Shown here piece by piece: positions 1 to 9,900 of a stretch of DNA of 64,000 nucleotides. The DNA comes from Prostheceraeus crozeri. Its lineage: Eukaryota > Platyhelminthes > Polycladida > Euryleptidae. The DNA is taken from NCBI GenBank assembly GCA_907163375.1, contig CAJQUW010001043.1, forward strand, positions 1,844,501-1,908,500, given 5' to 3'. Positions within the stretch are counted from its first letter, which is position 1, and each line of letters begins with the position of its first letter. The notes beneath the pieces are model-generated. The model made no database searches. It saw nothing but the letters and a program-made list of their open reading frames with translations, and was not told where the DNA came from. The position numbers were made by a program, and so were the translations under genes.

Positions 1-240
1 TTCCATTCTATTATTTCTATCTTCATGATCTGATCATTTTCATGGACCACGTCTCACTCCCGTACATCATCCCTGACACAAGCAGAATTCAGAGGCATTA
101 ACAGAATTGCAAAAAGGCTTTGTTGTGTTATTTGTCATCAAACGTCTCAAACGGTCCGCAAAGAGGTTGAACTTGATCTAGTGGGCCGCAGGCTGGTTGA
201 GGTTGTCGACCTCTACTCTAAAGTCTGTTTCAAAACTTGA
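1..240 (+). mobile_element. CR1/Jockey-like LINE fragment, RT C-terminal region
   Basis: The reading frame at 76-240 gives an open stretch containing EFRGINRIAKRLC and ending in a stop. The same frame from base 1 also aligns, with one stop, to the C-terminal domain of the LINE at 43.75-44.5 kb: an FF/FH..I......W.I block, then a K.AC/K.LC block, at matching spacing. This domain follows the reverse transcriptase in CR1/Jockey-type non-LTR elements. The copy is cut by the window edge and ends abruptly. It overlaps in content with the fragment at 1080-1626, so the two are separate copies rather than one split element. Family placement is inferred from pattern recognition. Confidence 0.5.
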
Positions 241-1079
241 AAAATTTCTGGTCTAATCTCCGAGCCTCAATACAAAGAGTCAATAAGGCAAACATACCGT
301 CCCGGGATTTATTTGTGTATCTAAAATTATCAGAAAGTCATTTGCAAATCGCAGCGATGCTAACACTTACTGTATATGTACATAAACTGAAAATGAAAGA
401 GTATTTTCGGGAAAATAGACAACCCTACCGTTGTGAATGAACTCACATTCAGCAGGAATCCTATGTTGACTTGACTTGACATATTACATCTTTGCCGAAA
501 GACATTTAAATTATTTCTGACAATTTTGAGCAATAGCGAACCCAATGCGTGTAATACAGAAAGTGCCCATGTGAACACTTTCTGCTACTGGTATAATTAA
601 ATCATGCATATAGATTGATTCGTGCTTAACTAAAGCCTAAACAGGAAAGACATCTAAAGCCTCAATGAAAGAAAGATTGTCTGCGTGCTTCGATAATAGA
701 TCAAAAGGTAAAGGAGCTCGAAATGAGACCATTCACTAGTCATTCATTGTATGTGAATATGACAAGGATTAGCTATTAAGTTTGCCAAGAAGGCAGTTAT
801 CAGCGATAACATTGAGATTGATGCGAGAGTCCACAGTCAAATACCGTTTGATGGAAATCCAAAATATATTAACCTCATGTTTGGAGTTCATAAGGATGCC
901 TGCTGATACAAAATATGCTAGTACGTAGCTGCAATGAGGAAGCATTGCAAGCATCAAGCTCAGAAATATTAGCTGGACAGATAGAGCGATAGTTCCAGCC
1001 TATCAGAGTGACTGCAACAGTTTGGATCAACCTATGTCTCTGCTTACAATACAATTATTCACATGAGGTCATTTTCGGT
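241..1079. other. Unassigned AT-rich spacer
   Basis: No gene, repeat or structured element is recognised. Short open frames on both strands have no coding character. Confidence 0.4.
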
Positions 1080-1626
1080 TCCACAATTCTTTACAATAAT
1101 CTTTTCCAGAGCTGACTCACTATGGTCTTTGGAAACTACTTAATAATAACTTTAATAATATTTGCATTAAATTGATAAGAGAAATTGTTAAAAATAGAGA
1201 AATGCATCCCCTCTCCAAATTTTTTATCGTGAGGCACTGTGACTCCTATATGTCTGTTCGTCATCAGCAAGTTTTGTTACCGCAGCAAAGAAGACTGGAA
1301 TGCTTTAACAACTCCTTTGTGAAATTTTCCAGGTATTCCTGAAGTTGCTCGGGTCATGTTGTGAAACTTTTGAGTTGTTTTATTTCTCTTGATGCACGCC
1401 CTGTCATATACGCTCTATTCAACAGCATTCATTTGTAGTGGTCATGTCGAAGTTATGGAACAGCGGATTTTAATCATCAATTAATATTCATGTTTTTTCC
1501 TCTCTGAAAAATAACGTGGAAACTTACCTTCTGCCTTGTCTTGATATTTGTGACATTTGTAATTTCCCCCACGATTCTCAGTACTGGGGGGGTAGTTGAA
1601 ATAAACAATATCATTATTATTATTAT
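1080..1626 (+). mobile_element. CR1/Jockey-like LINE 3' end with (ATT)n tail
   Basis: From about 1171 the frame reads KLIREIVKNREMHPLSKFF, followed by residues ending NNSFVKFSRYS and a stop at 1340-1342. The LINE at 43.75-44.5 kb has KLIKSI, HPLSQFFVLR and YNSFVRFSSRS at the same places, so this is the extreme C-terminus of the same kind of element. A 3' UTR follows with a CCCCC/GGGGG pair (about 1567-1591) and AATAAA-like DNA, then an (ATT)n tail at about 1610-1626. C/G hairpins and short microsatellite tails are usual for CR1-like 3' ends. The element is strongly 5'-truncated. Confidence 0.7.
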
Positions 1627-4189
1627 ACCGCTCGCTGTATTGACTAATAAAGCTTATTTTTCTCTCTTCTTCTTTCTTAGTAGGCCATAAACATAGCTGC
1701 GACCTTACTCTCGGATTTTAGCACTCTATAAATACCATTATAATTTTCAAATTTACCTCAACTATTATGTATGCTTGCAGCGTACATGTATATACATAGG
1801 TGCACGTGCTACCAGCCAGTCGATGTATAAGTACCTCTAATTTGACAACACTTCATCCGGATCTTACCTAAAAAGTACAAACAGAACCAAATGTAAATGC
1901 AGCCGCGATGTGGAAAAATGTCTTCACATGCATGCCACAAAATGTAGACTATGCATCGATTTCATCACTTTATTGGTGTATTGATAAATTTGGTTTATTT
2001 AAATTTGTTGAGGAATTGCTTGCATCTTCTTTTGCTGATAGATTCAATGATCGCAACTAATATAGAAAACGTCTTGAAACTGCCACATCTTATAAAAGAG
2101 ATTAAGAATACTTATGTGATATACCAGCAGAAGAGCATCATCATGTGAATGTATTTTGATGCTCTTGTCACGATGCAACAATATCATGCGATATCGCAAT
2201 ATCTAAAATGCTATGCAGTTGACAATCTCAACATTCCATTCAACATGCAGAAGCAATATTTCAACGCTAAACTGTCATCGTTATAATTGTTGCTGCTATT
2301 CGATGCAGCTAGCATTGATAACCCATTCACTATCGTCCATCAGGATTAGGGGACCATTCATTTTTTTTTGAAAACTAACAACTAAACAGATCATTGTATG
2401 AAGTTGTTTAACATAGTATTTACATCTATTTTCATTCATAATAGATATCCTCATTCAACAACAGTCAATTTAATTAAAAAATATAAATATCATCGGAAAC
2501 TGATTGTGGTATTGCCATTACAAAGCCAACTAGATCAATGGCAATAAGAGCAAGGAAAAGAAATTAATTTTTTGACAGAATAATAATCTACTCAGCCTTA
2601 ATTAACTATTATTTCTAGAGAATAAATAAATTACGATTTTACACAACAATTCATCGTTTAATTGTCCTCCATCCTTAGTCGTTCCACTGAGTTAGAAGGT
2701 AGTTGATTTACAATACATTCATTCTGAATATTAATCCATCCAACGAAAACGACTGATTACAGTACACAGTGAATCTGTTGCATCTTCGCTTCTCAATAAA
2801 TTCAAAGTGCGCTAATTACTTTAAAACACGGCGAGCAACCTCCGATAATGCAAAAGATACAAAGATTAGAAAAACAATTGGAAAATTCGTTCTCATAAAC
2901 CGTGCAGGAAGTATGAAACTGCTTACGTAATCAAAGATATAAAAAACCACTCGACCGAATCTCTGATGTAATTATCTAAATCGACTATCATTTCATTTCT
3001 GTAATTAGGAATCAGACATATTTTGATGGGAATATTTGAACCGAAGTTCGTGCGGTACCTTGATGAATTCCATTAACCTTTGTGAGATGAGTTCTTCCTC
3101 TTTGAATCTTATCAACTTGAGACTTCGTTAGTGCAAGTTGAAGAAAAATTTAACTGCCCATCATGACGCACAAATATGATTACTGCTGTAAGAGCGTCAA
3201 ATTGGTTCATCATTAGGAGCATAGTCAAGAAATCTCAAACTTCAAAACGATAATTAACCTGAAATATTCGACATGGCAAGAAGAATATGAATTCATTAAC
3301 GTTTCTACGATTTTAGTTGTGGCCTGAGTATCGTAACAATCAGAAGATAGTTAACTTCAGAATGGGAGTTACGGAATAAAACACGTCAATTACTCGATAT
3401 CGAAGCAATTATGGACGAAGAATTATCTCCGAAAATGGAACGAAAACTCAGGATAGACTAACTGCTGATGTCAAAGCTAATTGTTTGATATCAATGATGT
3501 CAATTGATGTTCTTTGTAAAGAACGTAAAACATCATTGTTGAGAAGAAGAATAAATCGCATGAGAAGAATAATAGACAAAAAGTTGATCAAGTTGCACTG
3601 ATAGAAACTGACACAAAAGAATAGTGCACGAACATATTGATTGCAAACGATCATTATTATGATTGTTTAATAAGATGAATGACAAAATGCATATTATTAA
3701 ATCATATATGCATGTAAATTGTATATGCACGAATGAAACGTAGTTAAATTAGACGATTCCAATACTATCGTGCATTTGCAAAATCGTTAATTCGAATAGG
3801 ATGGATTTGGAAGAGGTGTCTATATATTTCAGAATGAATTTAATGTGATAGAGTTTGATTTTTCGTTCTCTCCTCTTCATTGCATTAACTGAAGCCTGAA
3901 ACCTGCAAATTCCTTTACTTATCTTGTAAAGTCATCACCATATGTACGCCCATCTTTAGAAATTCAAGATACGACCATATACTTGAAGAGAATCAAAATT
4001 TTCGTGATCAGGCAATTGTTACGAAGCTCATAATAAACACTACAAAGTAAAAAGCGTGTCGTATCAGACCCTTATGACCCGGTCTCTGTCCCAGGAATCG
4101 ATTTTGTTGCGGAACATAGGATCCGTGTGACTTTGTGGAGTGGTGATCTAAAATGACTAAAATATGTTGTAAAATATTTGTGTTTGCAG
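1627..4189. other. Unassigned AT-rich region
   Basis: About 2.6 kb of AT-rich DNA with only short, low-quality open frames. Nothing recognisable. Confidence 0.4.
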
Positions 4190-4246
4190 CTCTCTGCTGC
4201 GTTCTCTTCTCGATTCTCACTCGTCACTTTTTATTTCAATGCCTAC
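4190..4246 (+). other. Candidate 57-nt splice-bounded exon
   Basis: A polypyrimidine-like acceptor (ATTTGTGTTTGCAG) ends at 4189 and a good donor (CTAC|GTAAGTATG) follows 4246. The 57 nt between them are open in two frames. No neighbouring exon was found and no protein family is recognised, so chance splice motifs in AT-rich DNA remain quite possible. Confidence 0.2.
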
Positions 4247-5219
4247 GTAAGTATGCTCTCGTATCTATGTGAGAAGTTAGAGAAACTGCTCATCAAACAA
4301 TTTGTGGACTTGACTTTTAAAGTTACTGTTTACCATCATTATCTACAAAACAATTTGAAAATTCAATCATCATTTTCTAGATGTTCTCCTGCAGATCACA
4401 TTTTGTGTGGCACAACAATGGCTAACCATTTTTGATAATTGAAAAGATAAACGTCGACGTGAAGCTTTCTTTATGTTTAAGTCATAATATTAAAATCGCT
4501 ATATTGATATACCGAACTGATTTGATCGTCCAATTTGACTTGCAGCACCTGTTTTCATTTGATTTTTATTTATGGAAACAAAAAAATTTTATTCTACCGT
4601 ATTCTCCTAAAAAATTCAAAGCTCTTGATAATACTGTAAGACAATTTACAAAACGTGCAGGACGAAAAATAGCCGAATCAGTTGGAATAAGAAACTCTGA
4701 CAATGAATGATCAATGAACACGAAACAATAATCCTATTCACATCCCATTCACTTATTTGCCTGAATTATCGATTTCATAGCATTCCCAATTTCCATTTCC
4801 AGCCTACAAAAATTTCTTCTTTTGAAAACTGTGGAATTTATTATATCATTATCAACTTTGTAAATGATATACGGCTGAAGCGGTCAGACCGGCGAAACAA
4901 TAATTCTGCTTTTAATTGCAATTGACTGTCTTCCCTGCTCCGCTACAACTGTGCGTCGAATTGTTTTTGCTAATAGAATATATAATGTGCATGTAATAAG
5001 TATTATTTAAAAACATCTTTTCCAAACAACGCTTTGAAAAACTGCTAACTTGAAACGTGAAAAACAGCTGATCAACCTGAACATAACCTTGGTCATAAGG
5101 TTGAAATATATAGTGTGATATAAAAAAGAAATTATTAACAAATAGCTACCTAAAATTTTATATATTTCATAAACTACTGATCAATTCCAAGTTTTTTAAA
5201 TTTCACGATTTAGGAAAAG

Positions 5220-5303
5220 ATGCTGAAATTTTCGCTAAAATCATAAGTCAAACACTTCAGTACGGCGCAATATTGAACAGATAGCTTTGTGATCGAGGAC
5301 AGA
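5220..5303 (+). repeat. Dispersed 84-bp repeat, copy A
   Basis: This block matches 7840-7923 in the same orientation with only two visible differences. It starts at ATGCTGAAATTTTCGCTAA and ends at GATCGAGGACAGA. The flanks of the two copies differ completely, so it is probably a fragment of a longer dispersed repeat. No coding content is seen. Confidence 0.8.
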
Positions 5304-7070
5304 AAGCACACTCAGGATGTGGGGAACAGCAAGAAGGAAAGTGGCACAAGGTGATGAAGTGCTTCAACATTTTAAGTCACTCTTGTGAAGTGTTTTTCGA
5401 AGGGACAGCGTCATGCTAGCACGATATTACATTGAAAAGTGTGTAGAAAAGAACAGAAAATGTCTTGATGAAAACGATGTTCATGGAGAGAAATTCTCAG
5501 TTCGCCTGTGCATTCAGACGAGAAAAACGTCTGCAAGCTATTATTATTGACATCAAAGAAATAAAATGCTTGTGTCACTCTAAGCGTAAACAATTGAATG
5601 ATTCTTGAACTAAATGTCATTATTTAGTTCACTGATACAGAAATCATGCAAGAATTTCATCCCGCATAAATCTCATATGGATCCCCCGGATCCGCAAACC
5701 CACATTCCCAATAGTTACTGTCGTAAACGGGTCTCATATTGATAGAGTTGATAAATTCACTTATAATTTCATTAATTACATCTACTGCCCGGTTGTCGTA
5801 AACATAGAATTGTCGACATAATTTCATGTTTCAGACAGGGGTTATAGGCTGTAGAGATAATATAGAGACAATGGGAAATTCTAAATCACCCTATTCTAAA
5901 TCACTGGTTATAGGACTTCCTCTCCCCTTCAGTCTACGTTTACTATTGGAAATTAAAAGGTTGGTTGCTACTTGCATTCCGAGGTCTCTGGCCATGAGGA
6001 GACTTTGTTTTAATTATAGCTATCATTGATCGCCTTAAAGGAAAGGTTAACATTGAGTTGATTTTCCTACTAGGAATGTATGGACAGTGGAAAGTCGTCC
6101 TTCATTTTCCATCCGGAAAACGAATCCTGGGAAGACCGAGTATCGCATGCTGGAAGGTCTCTGTCATGATGTGTTTTCTCGACTACAAATCAGTATGGTA
6201 TCGCAAAATGGACTCTGATCAGCAACTTGAGGATAATTAATCAAGCATGGAATTGAGAGGAGCTTGGAGGTTGATATCAGTATATTACAGCAAGTATGCT
6301 TATGTACGTGTAAGTATCAGGTCATATTGCTGAACGTGAACTTTTAAAAACATAATTTATAATCAGGAATATGTTTTCTTTCCTGCACATTTGGCAAAAT
6401 CGGTCATCTAATAGACACATGTCTGAGTTCCAAAATGAAAAAGAATCCGGCAGATTTTGGCAGATACTGCAGAAATACTTCTTAGCATTGAGCTTTAATC
6501 TTGCTTGCATGGATACATTTGTCACACCATGTAGGGTACGAAGACGATTCATTCATGTTCACACCTTAAATTCAACTATGCAATATTGATTTTCGCATTG
6601 CATTCATCGGAATTGACCGAAGGACATTCAAAATCGCAAGAAGACGCTCTTGTAACACATACAACAAAGCCACTTAAGAAAAATGAAAGTCTCAGAGTTA
6701 TCATTCTTAATTTCATAATACATGAACAGCAAATACCAAAACAATAAGCGATTGAAGCGCTGAAAATTGTTAATTTTGATTGCGAATGCCAAGCTAGAGA
6801 TGGCAAATACAAGTTATATTCTACATTTGCATTTTGACCGATACATTTCTTCAATTATCCACTAACATCATCGAAGTACTGAATATAACACATCAACCTA
6901 TCGAAGTATTTGAAGAACAAATTCTTATGAGACAAGAAGAAATTAGATTTGATTACGAAAAGTGGATATGAACGCAGACCTACATGTAGCTGTACAAAAA
7001 CTGTTATGTTATCATTTGAATATCAAATGCTGAATTACAAAGAATTTTTTGCTTGAAAATTGAAGAGTTA
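5304..7070. other. Unassigned AT-rich region
   Basis: Only short open frames are present. A small GGATCC...GGATCC palindrome sits near 5680. No gene is recognised. Confidence 0.4.
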
Positions 7071-7079
7071 ACATCTTTT

Positions 7080-7422
7080 GAATGTTCTTTTGAAATTCCG
7101 ACCCGAAAATCCAAGAAGAACCCGATCCGAACCCGAAGGTTCCCTGACAATCCGACCGCAATCACAAAGAGTTACTTTTCTTGCTTGCCTTTTTGGGAAG
7201 CTTGTCCACTAAGTGTGTCTTAGCCAGTCCATCTTCGAAGTCAATCTCAAAGAGAATGTGAGTTAAATAGGCTTGCATTCAAAACTAAAATTGCAATCAC
7301 GATTCATGATTAATAACAATGATGCCTAAAATCCAAAATTCAGCTATAACAAACTCAAAATATGATGATTTTTCACACAGCCTGAACCCGATCGTGTTCG
7401 GGTCACGAATGCACGCCTCTAG
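7080..7422. mobile_element. Decayed TIR transposon remnant, CCCGAACCCGA-rich
   Basis: The left part (7095-7165) repeats CCCGA/AACCCGA motifs. The right part (7380-7422) holds GAACCCGATCGTGTTCGGGT and ends in CACGCCTCTA, whose reverse complement TAGAGGCGTG resembles hAT-like termini with CCCGA-rich subterminal DNA. No matching left terminus and no target duplication were found. This is a family guess on a degraded copy. Confidence 0.3.
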
Positions 7423-7839
7423 TACTTACTACTATCTTTCGACGACATTGCTTCGGTTTTTTATTGGACAACGTTTAATCAGCACTTTTATTTTGCTTTA
7501 TTTATTGAAGGGTTTTAAACCAAGAAATAAATAAACAAAAATAAATGCCTTCAATAAATATAACAAATGCTGCTTAAAATAAATTACAACATCTTGCTAA
7601 ACATTTTGCTTTATATTTTTGTTCAGGACATTTTGCTCCAGGCTTTCGAATTGCGCACATGTCTCACATTAAAACATCTTCAGAAAGCAAATCTTATTAT
7701 ATTCAATACTTATTCAATTTATCAGATACTTCATTTGATATGTTGATTGACATGCTAGATTCAGTACAATGATATGTCAGTCTGTATCTGACGAAATATA
7801 AAGAGAATAAAAACTTAATTTTCTTAAATCAACATAACC

Positions 7840-7923
7840 ATGCTGAAATTTTCGCTAAGATCATAAGTCAAACACTTCAGTACGGCGCAACATTGAACAG
7901 ATAGCTTTGTGATCGAGGACAGA
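7840..7923 (+). repeat. Dispersed 84-bp repeat, copy B
   Basis: Second copy of the block at 5220-5303, same strand and about 98% identical. It lies 2.6 kb downstream in unrelated flanking sequence. Confidence 0.8.
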
Positions 7924-9138
7924 TGGCTGATGACCAGGGAATGTTCTCACGTTGAGAATTGTTTGTCTAGAAATACATCCCAGGTCCTCCTTCTCCAAAG
8001 AATTTCTTGTTTGTTGTAAGATTTGAACACTTCACCTCCTGACCACTCGTCCATGTCATTAGTCAGTGAGTCATGGGATCACGCTGATAAATTCTTCAGC
8101 AAAAACTGCCATTTTCAAATCATTTTGGCATTATCATCTTCAAAATTTAATTGACTTATTTCTTTGCCTTAATTTAATAATTCAATTGAAAGAAATTGAG
8201 ATACTTGGGACGGAACTTGGCGCAAAGGGAATGAAATTTGTGACCTTTTGAGGGACGGAAGGAGGGAGATTTGAATGCGTGTGGCAATGAAGCATTGGAA
8301 AGTGGCCGTTAGGGCGGGTGTGATGATGGTATCAAGCATCAGTCGGCAGTCATTTCGTCCAAGTATTTGTTACTGTCACCCAAGCTGTCCGGAATCAATG
8401 GTGGCCAGAAATCTCAGCTGTCGGCGCTATTTTCTTACGTAGTTCAAGATTCATTGGATTGATGAAGTAGACAGCTTTTTGCAATCTCTAGAGACAAATT
8501 TAGTTATTTGACTTCACAGTTGCGAGAAATTGCGTGATTTTCAAAGTGTTGCTAATTTAACAGACCATAAACAAATATCAGCTTTAATTTTTCTTACTTA
8601 TGTTTTTACTTAAATTACGAATGTTTCAACATGACGATTGTCAACAAATGTTGCGGAGAATTCTGCTGGTTTCAAACGTAATTATTGACAAATACTAAAA
8701 TGTAAATGGTCACTTTATAAAACGATTACAAGATTCACCTTTAACTTGGCTTAAATTATCATTAATCAGTTCTACAAAAAGTATTTCAGCTTTTGCAAAG
8801 GAGGATGTACCGGTGTGGCGCAGGAAAAGCAACTGAACCCATGAGAGTCTCTGTTTTATGAGAGTTATTATTTTCATTTCTGTTTTATTGTTGTAATTAA
8901 GTATTGTTACATTTTAGTTGAAAGCTTAATTACTTGATAACTGCTTAAACTGAATCTTTATCTTCGTAAGTATTCAAATAAATGAATATGGAATTAATCG
9001 GTTTGTTGAAGTGTTCAGCTTTTCTCGAATACATAACCTCGTCTAAGGCTACCTAGGTATTTCGTGCTAAAATAGAATGAACTATGTTCTATTGGATCAA
9101 CATTTTCCATATTTCGTAGGGCCTCTAAGCAACTTTAA
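7924..9138. other. Unassigned region
   Basis: Mixed-composition spacer. No open frame has convincing coding character and no repeat was recognised. Confidence 0.35.
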
Positions 9139-9375
9139 ATGGGATTGTGTAAAGTTGGTTATCAAATTAATAAATCAGACGTGGCAATTAATGACAGTCA
9201 TGCTGCTTGGAAAAGCTATGTCTATTGGTCTAGAAACGGTCTCAATGAGGTAGTTGCAGAAGGCAGCAATGTCCTTGGAATTATTGCTAGGGGTTATGGA
9301 AGCACTGCTGGTCCGACAGAGCCATTAGTCTTCGAAGAAGCAACAATTACGGGTTACTCATATTTGCCTATCTAA
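9139..9375 (+). CDS. Unassigned 78-codon ORF, possibly an exon or relic
   Basis: A 78-residue frame runs from ATG to TAA. It is compositionally more protein-like than its surroundings: rich in Gly, Ala, Val and Tyr, with few low-complexity runs. The frame has an upstream stop directly before the ATG. A possible splice acceptor (TTTCCATATTTCGTAG) ends at 9119, 20 nt upstream. The central part (YWSRNGLNEVVAEGSNVLGI) loosely recalls the 'VTDLLKEGENVIGV' strand pattern of jelly-roll domains in alpha-L-rhamnosidases and beta-galactosidase-like hydrolases. The similarity is weak and the following residues do not show the usual family motif. It could equally be a chance ORF or transposon debris. Confidence 0.3.
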   Translation: MGLCKVGYQINKSDVAINDSHAAWKSYVYWSRNGLNEVVAEGSNVLGIIARGYGSTAGPTEPLVFEEATITGYSYLPI

Positions 9376-9681
9376 ACAGGAGAAAAAAATCAACCGCCTT
9401 TCTAAAGCCTTTTTCCAAAGCTATTTCGACAAAATGAAGCAGACCGAGTTATTGAGTGAAGTATAGGTAGCATTGGCGGGCATCAACTAAAAGCCACAGG
9501 CAATACAAGGGAAAGGGGCAGTTAAATGTTGAGTCTTCAAGTTACAGCTGAAACTTGAACGATAGGATGTTGCACGCTATTATCTGATGTCGCGGTGTTG
9601 TTCGTCGTTATATGGATTAATTTAACAATCACTAAAATTTACAGCATTCATCTACTGATGTCATGATTAAAATGAAACGCA
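9376..9681. other. Left flank of the satellite array
   Basis: Unique-looking spacer. Its last 35 bases (from CATCTACTGATGTCATGA at 9651) resemble the right flank of the array near 22,487 (see findings). Confidence 0.5.
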
Positions 9682-9900
9682 TTGACCTCTACTGGCTGGA
9701 CTCTGTCCTTCTTTCAAATGCCTGAGGTACATTTCAGTCAATAGTGACTCTATTTTTTTGATAGATGCTAATCTTTCTCTATTATAAATTTAATTTTTGA
9801 GGCTGTGCATCTTAAATGTACAGGACCGCGCTTGGTCGGGTTTGAGCGTCCAGGATTAAGCGGTCGAAACGCGATCGTCCTGACCAAGTTCCTGTTGATG
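9682..9900 (+). ncRNA. Candidate Sm-class/SL-like small RNA in satellite unit 1
   Basis: The segment is present in all 18 units; positions here are for unit 1. A donor-like CCTGAG|GTACAT lies at 9726/9727 inside a hairpin (AAATG...CATTT). A second hairpin follows (AGTCA-ATAG-TGACT, 9736-9749). AATTTTTGA (9792-9800) fits the Sm-site consensus. Two bases later comes an 8-bp stem, CTGTGCAT-CTTAA-ATGTACAG (9803-9823, one G-U). Then come GACC-GCGCTT-GGTC (9824-9837), alternatively CTTGGTCGGG pairing with CCTGACCAAG (9879-9888), and CGGTCG-AAACG-CGATCG (9861-9877). A donor, an Sm site and a 3' stem-loop in this order is how spliced-leader RNAs are built, and tandem arrays are usual for them. I could not match it to a named snRNA. 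Promoter and ends are not defined and transcription is not shown. Confidence 0.3.

Noticed and set aside
1-1626. Single LINE split by an insertion
   Set aside because: The fragments at 1-240 and 1080-1626 overlap in the protein region they encode, so they are two copies.
9792-9823. Identification of the satellite RNA as U5 or U12 snRNA
   Set aside because: AATTTTTGAGG resembles their Sm regions, but the conserved U5 loop (GCCTTTTAC) and the U12 5' branch-site-pairing region are absent.
9861-9900. Hammerhead ribozyme in the satellite
   Set aside because: CGAAAC is present, but no CTGATGA core lies in the right order or distance on either strand.
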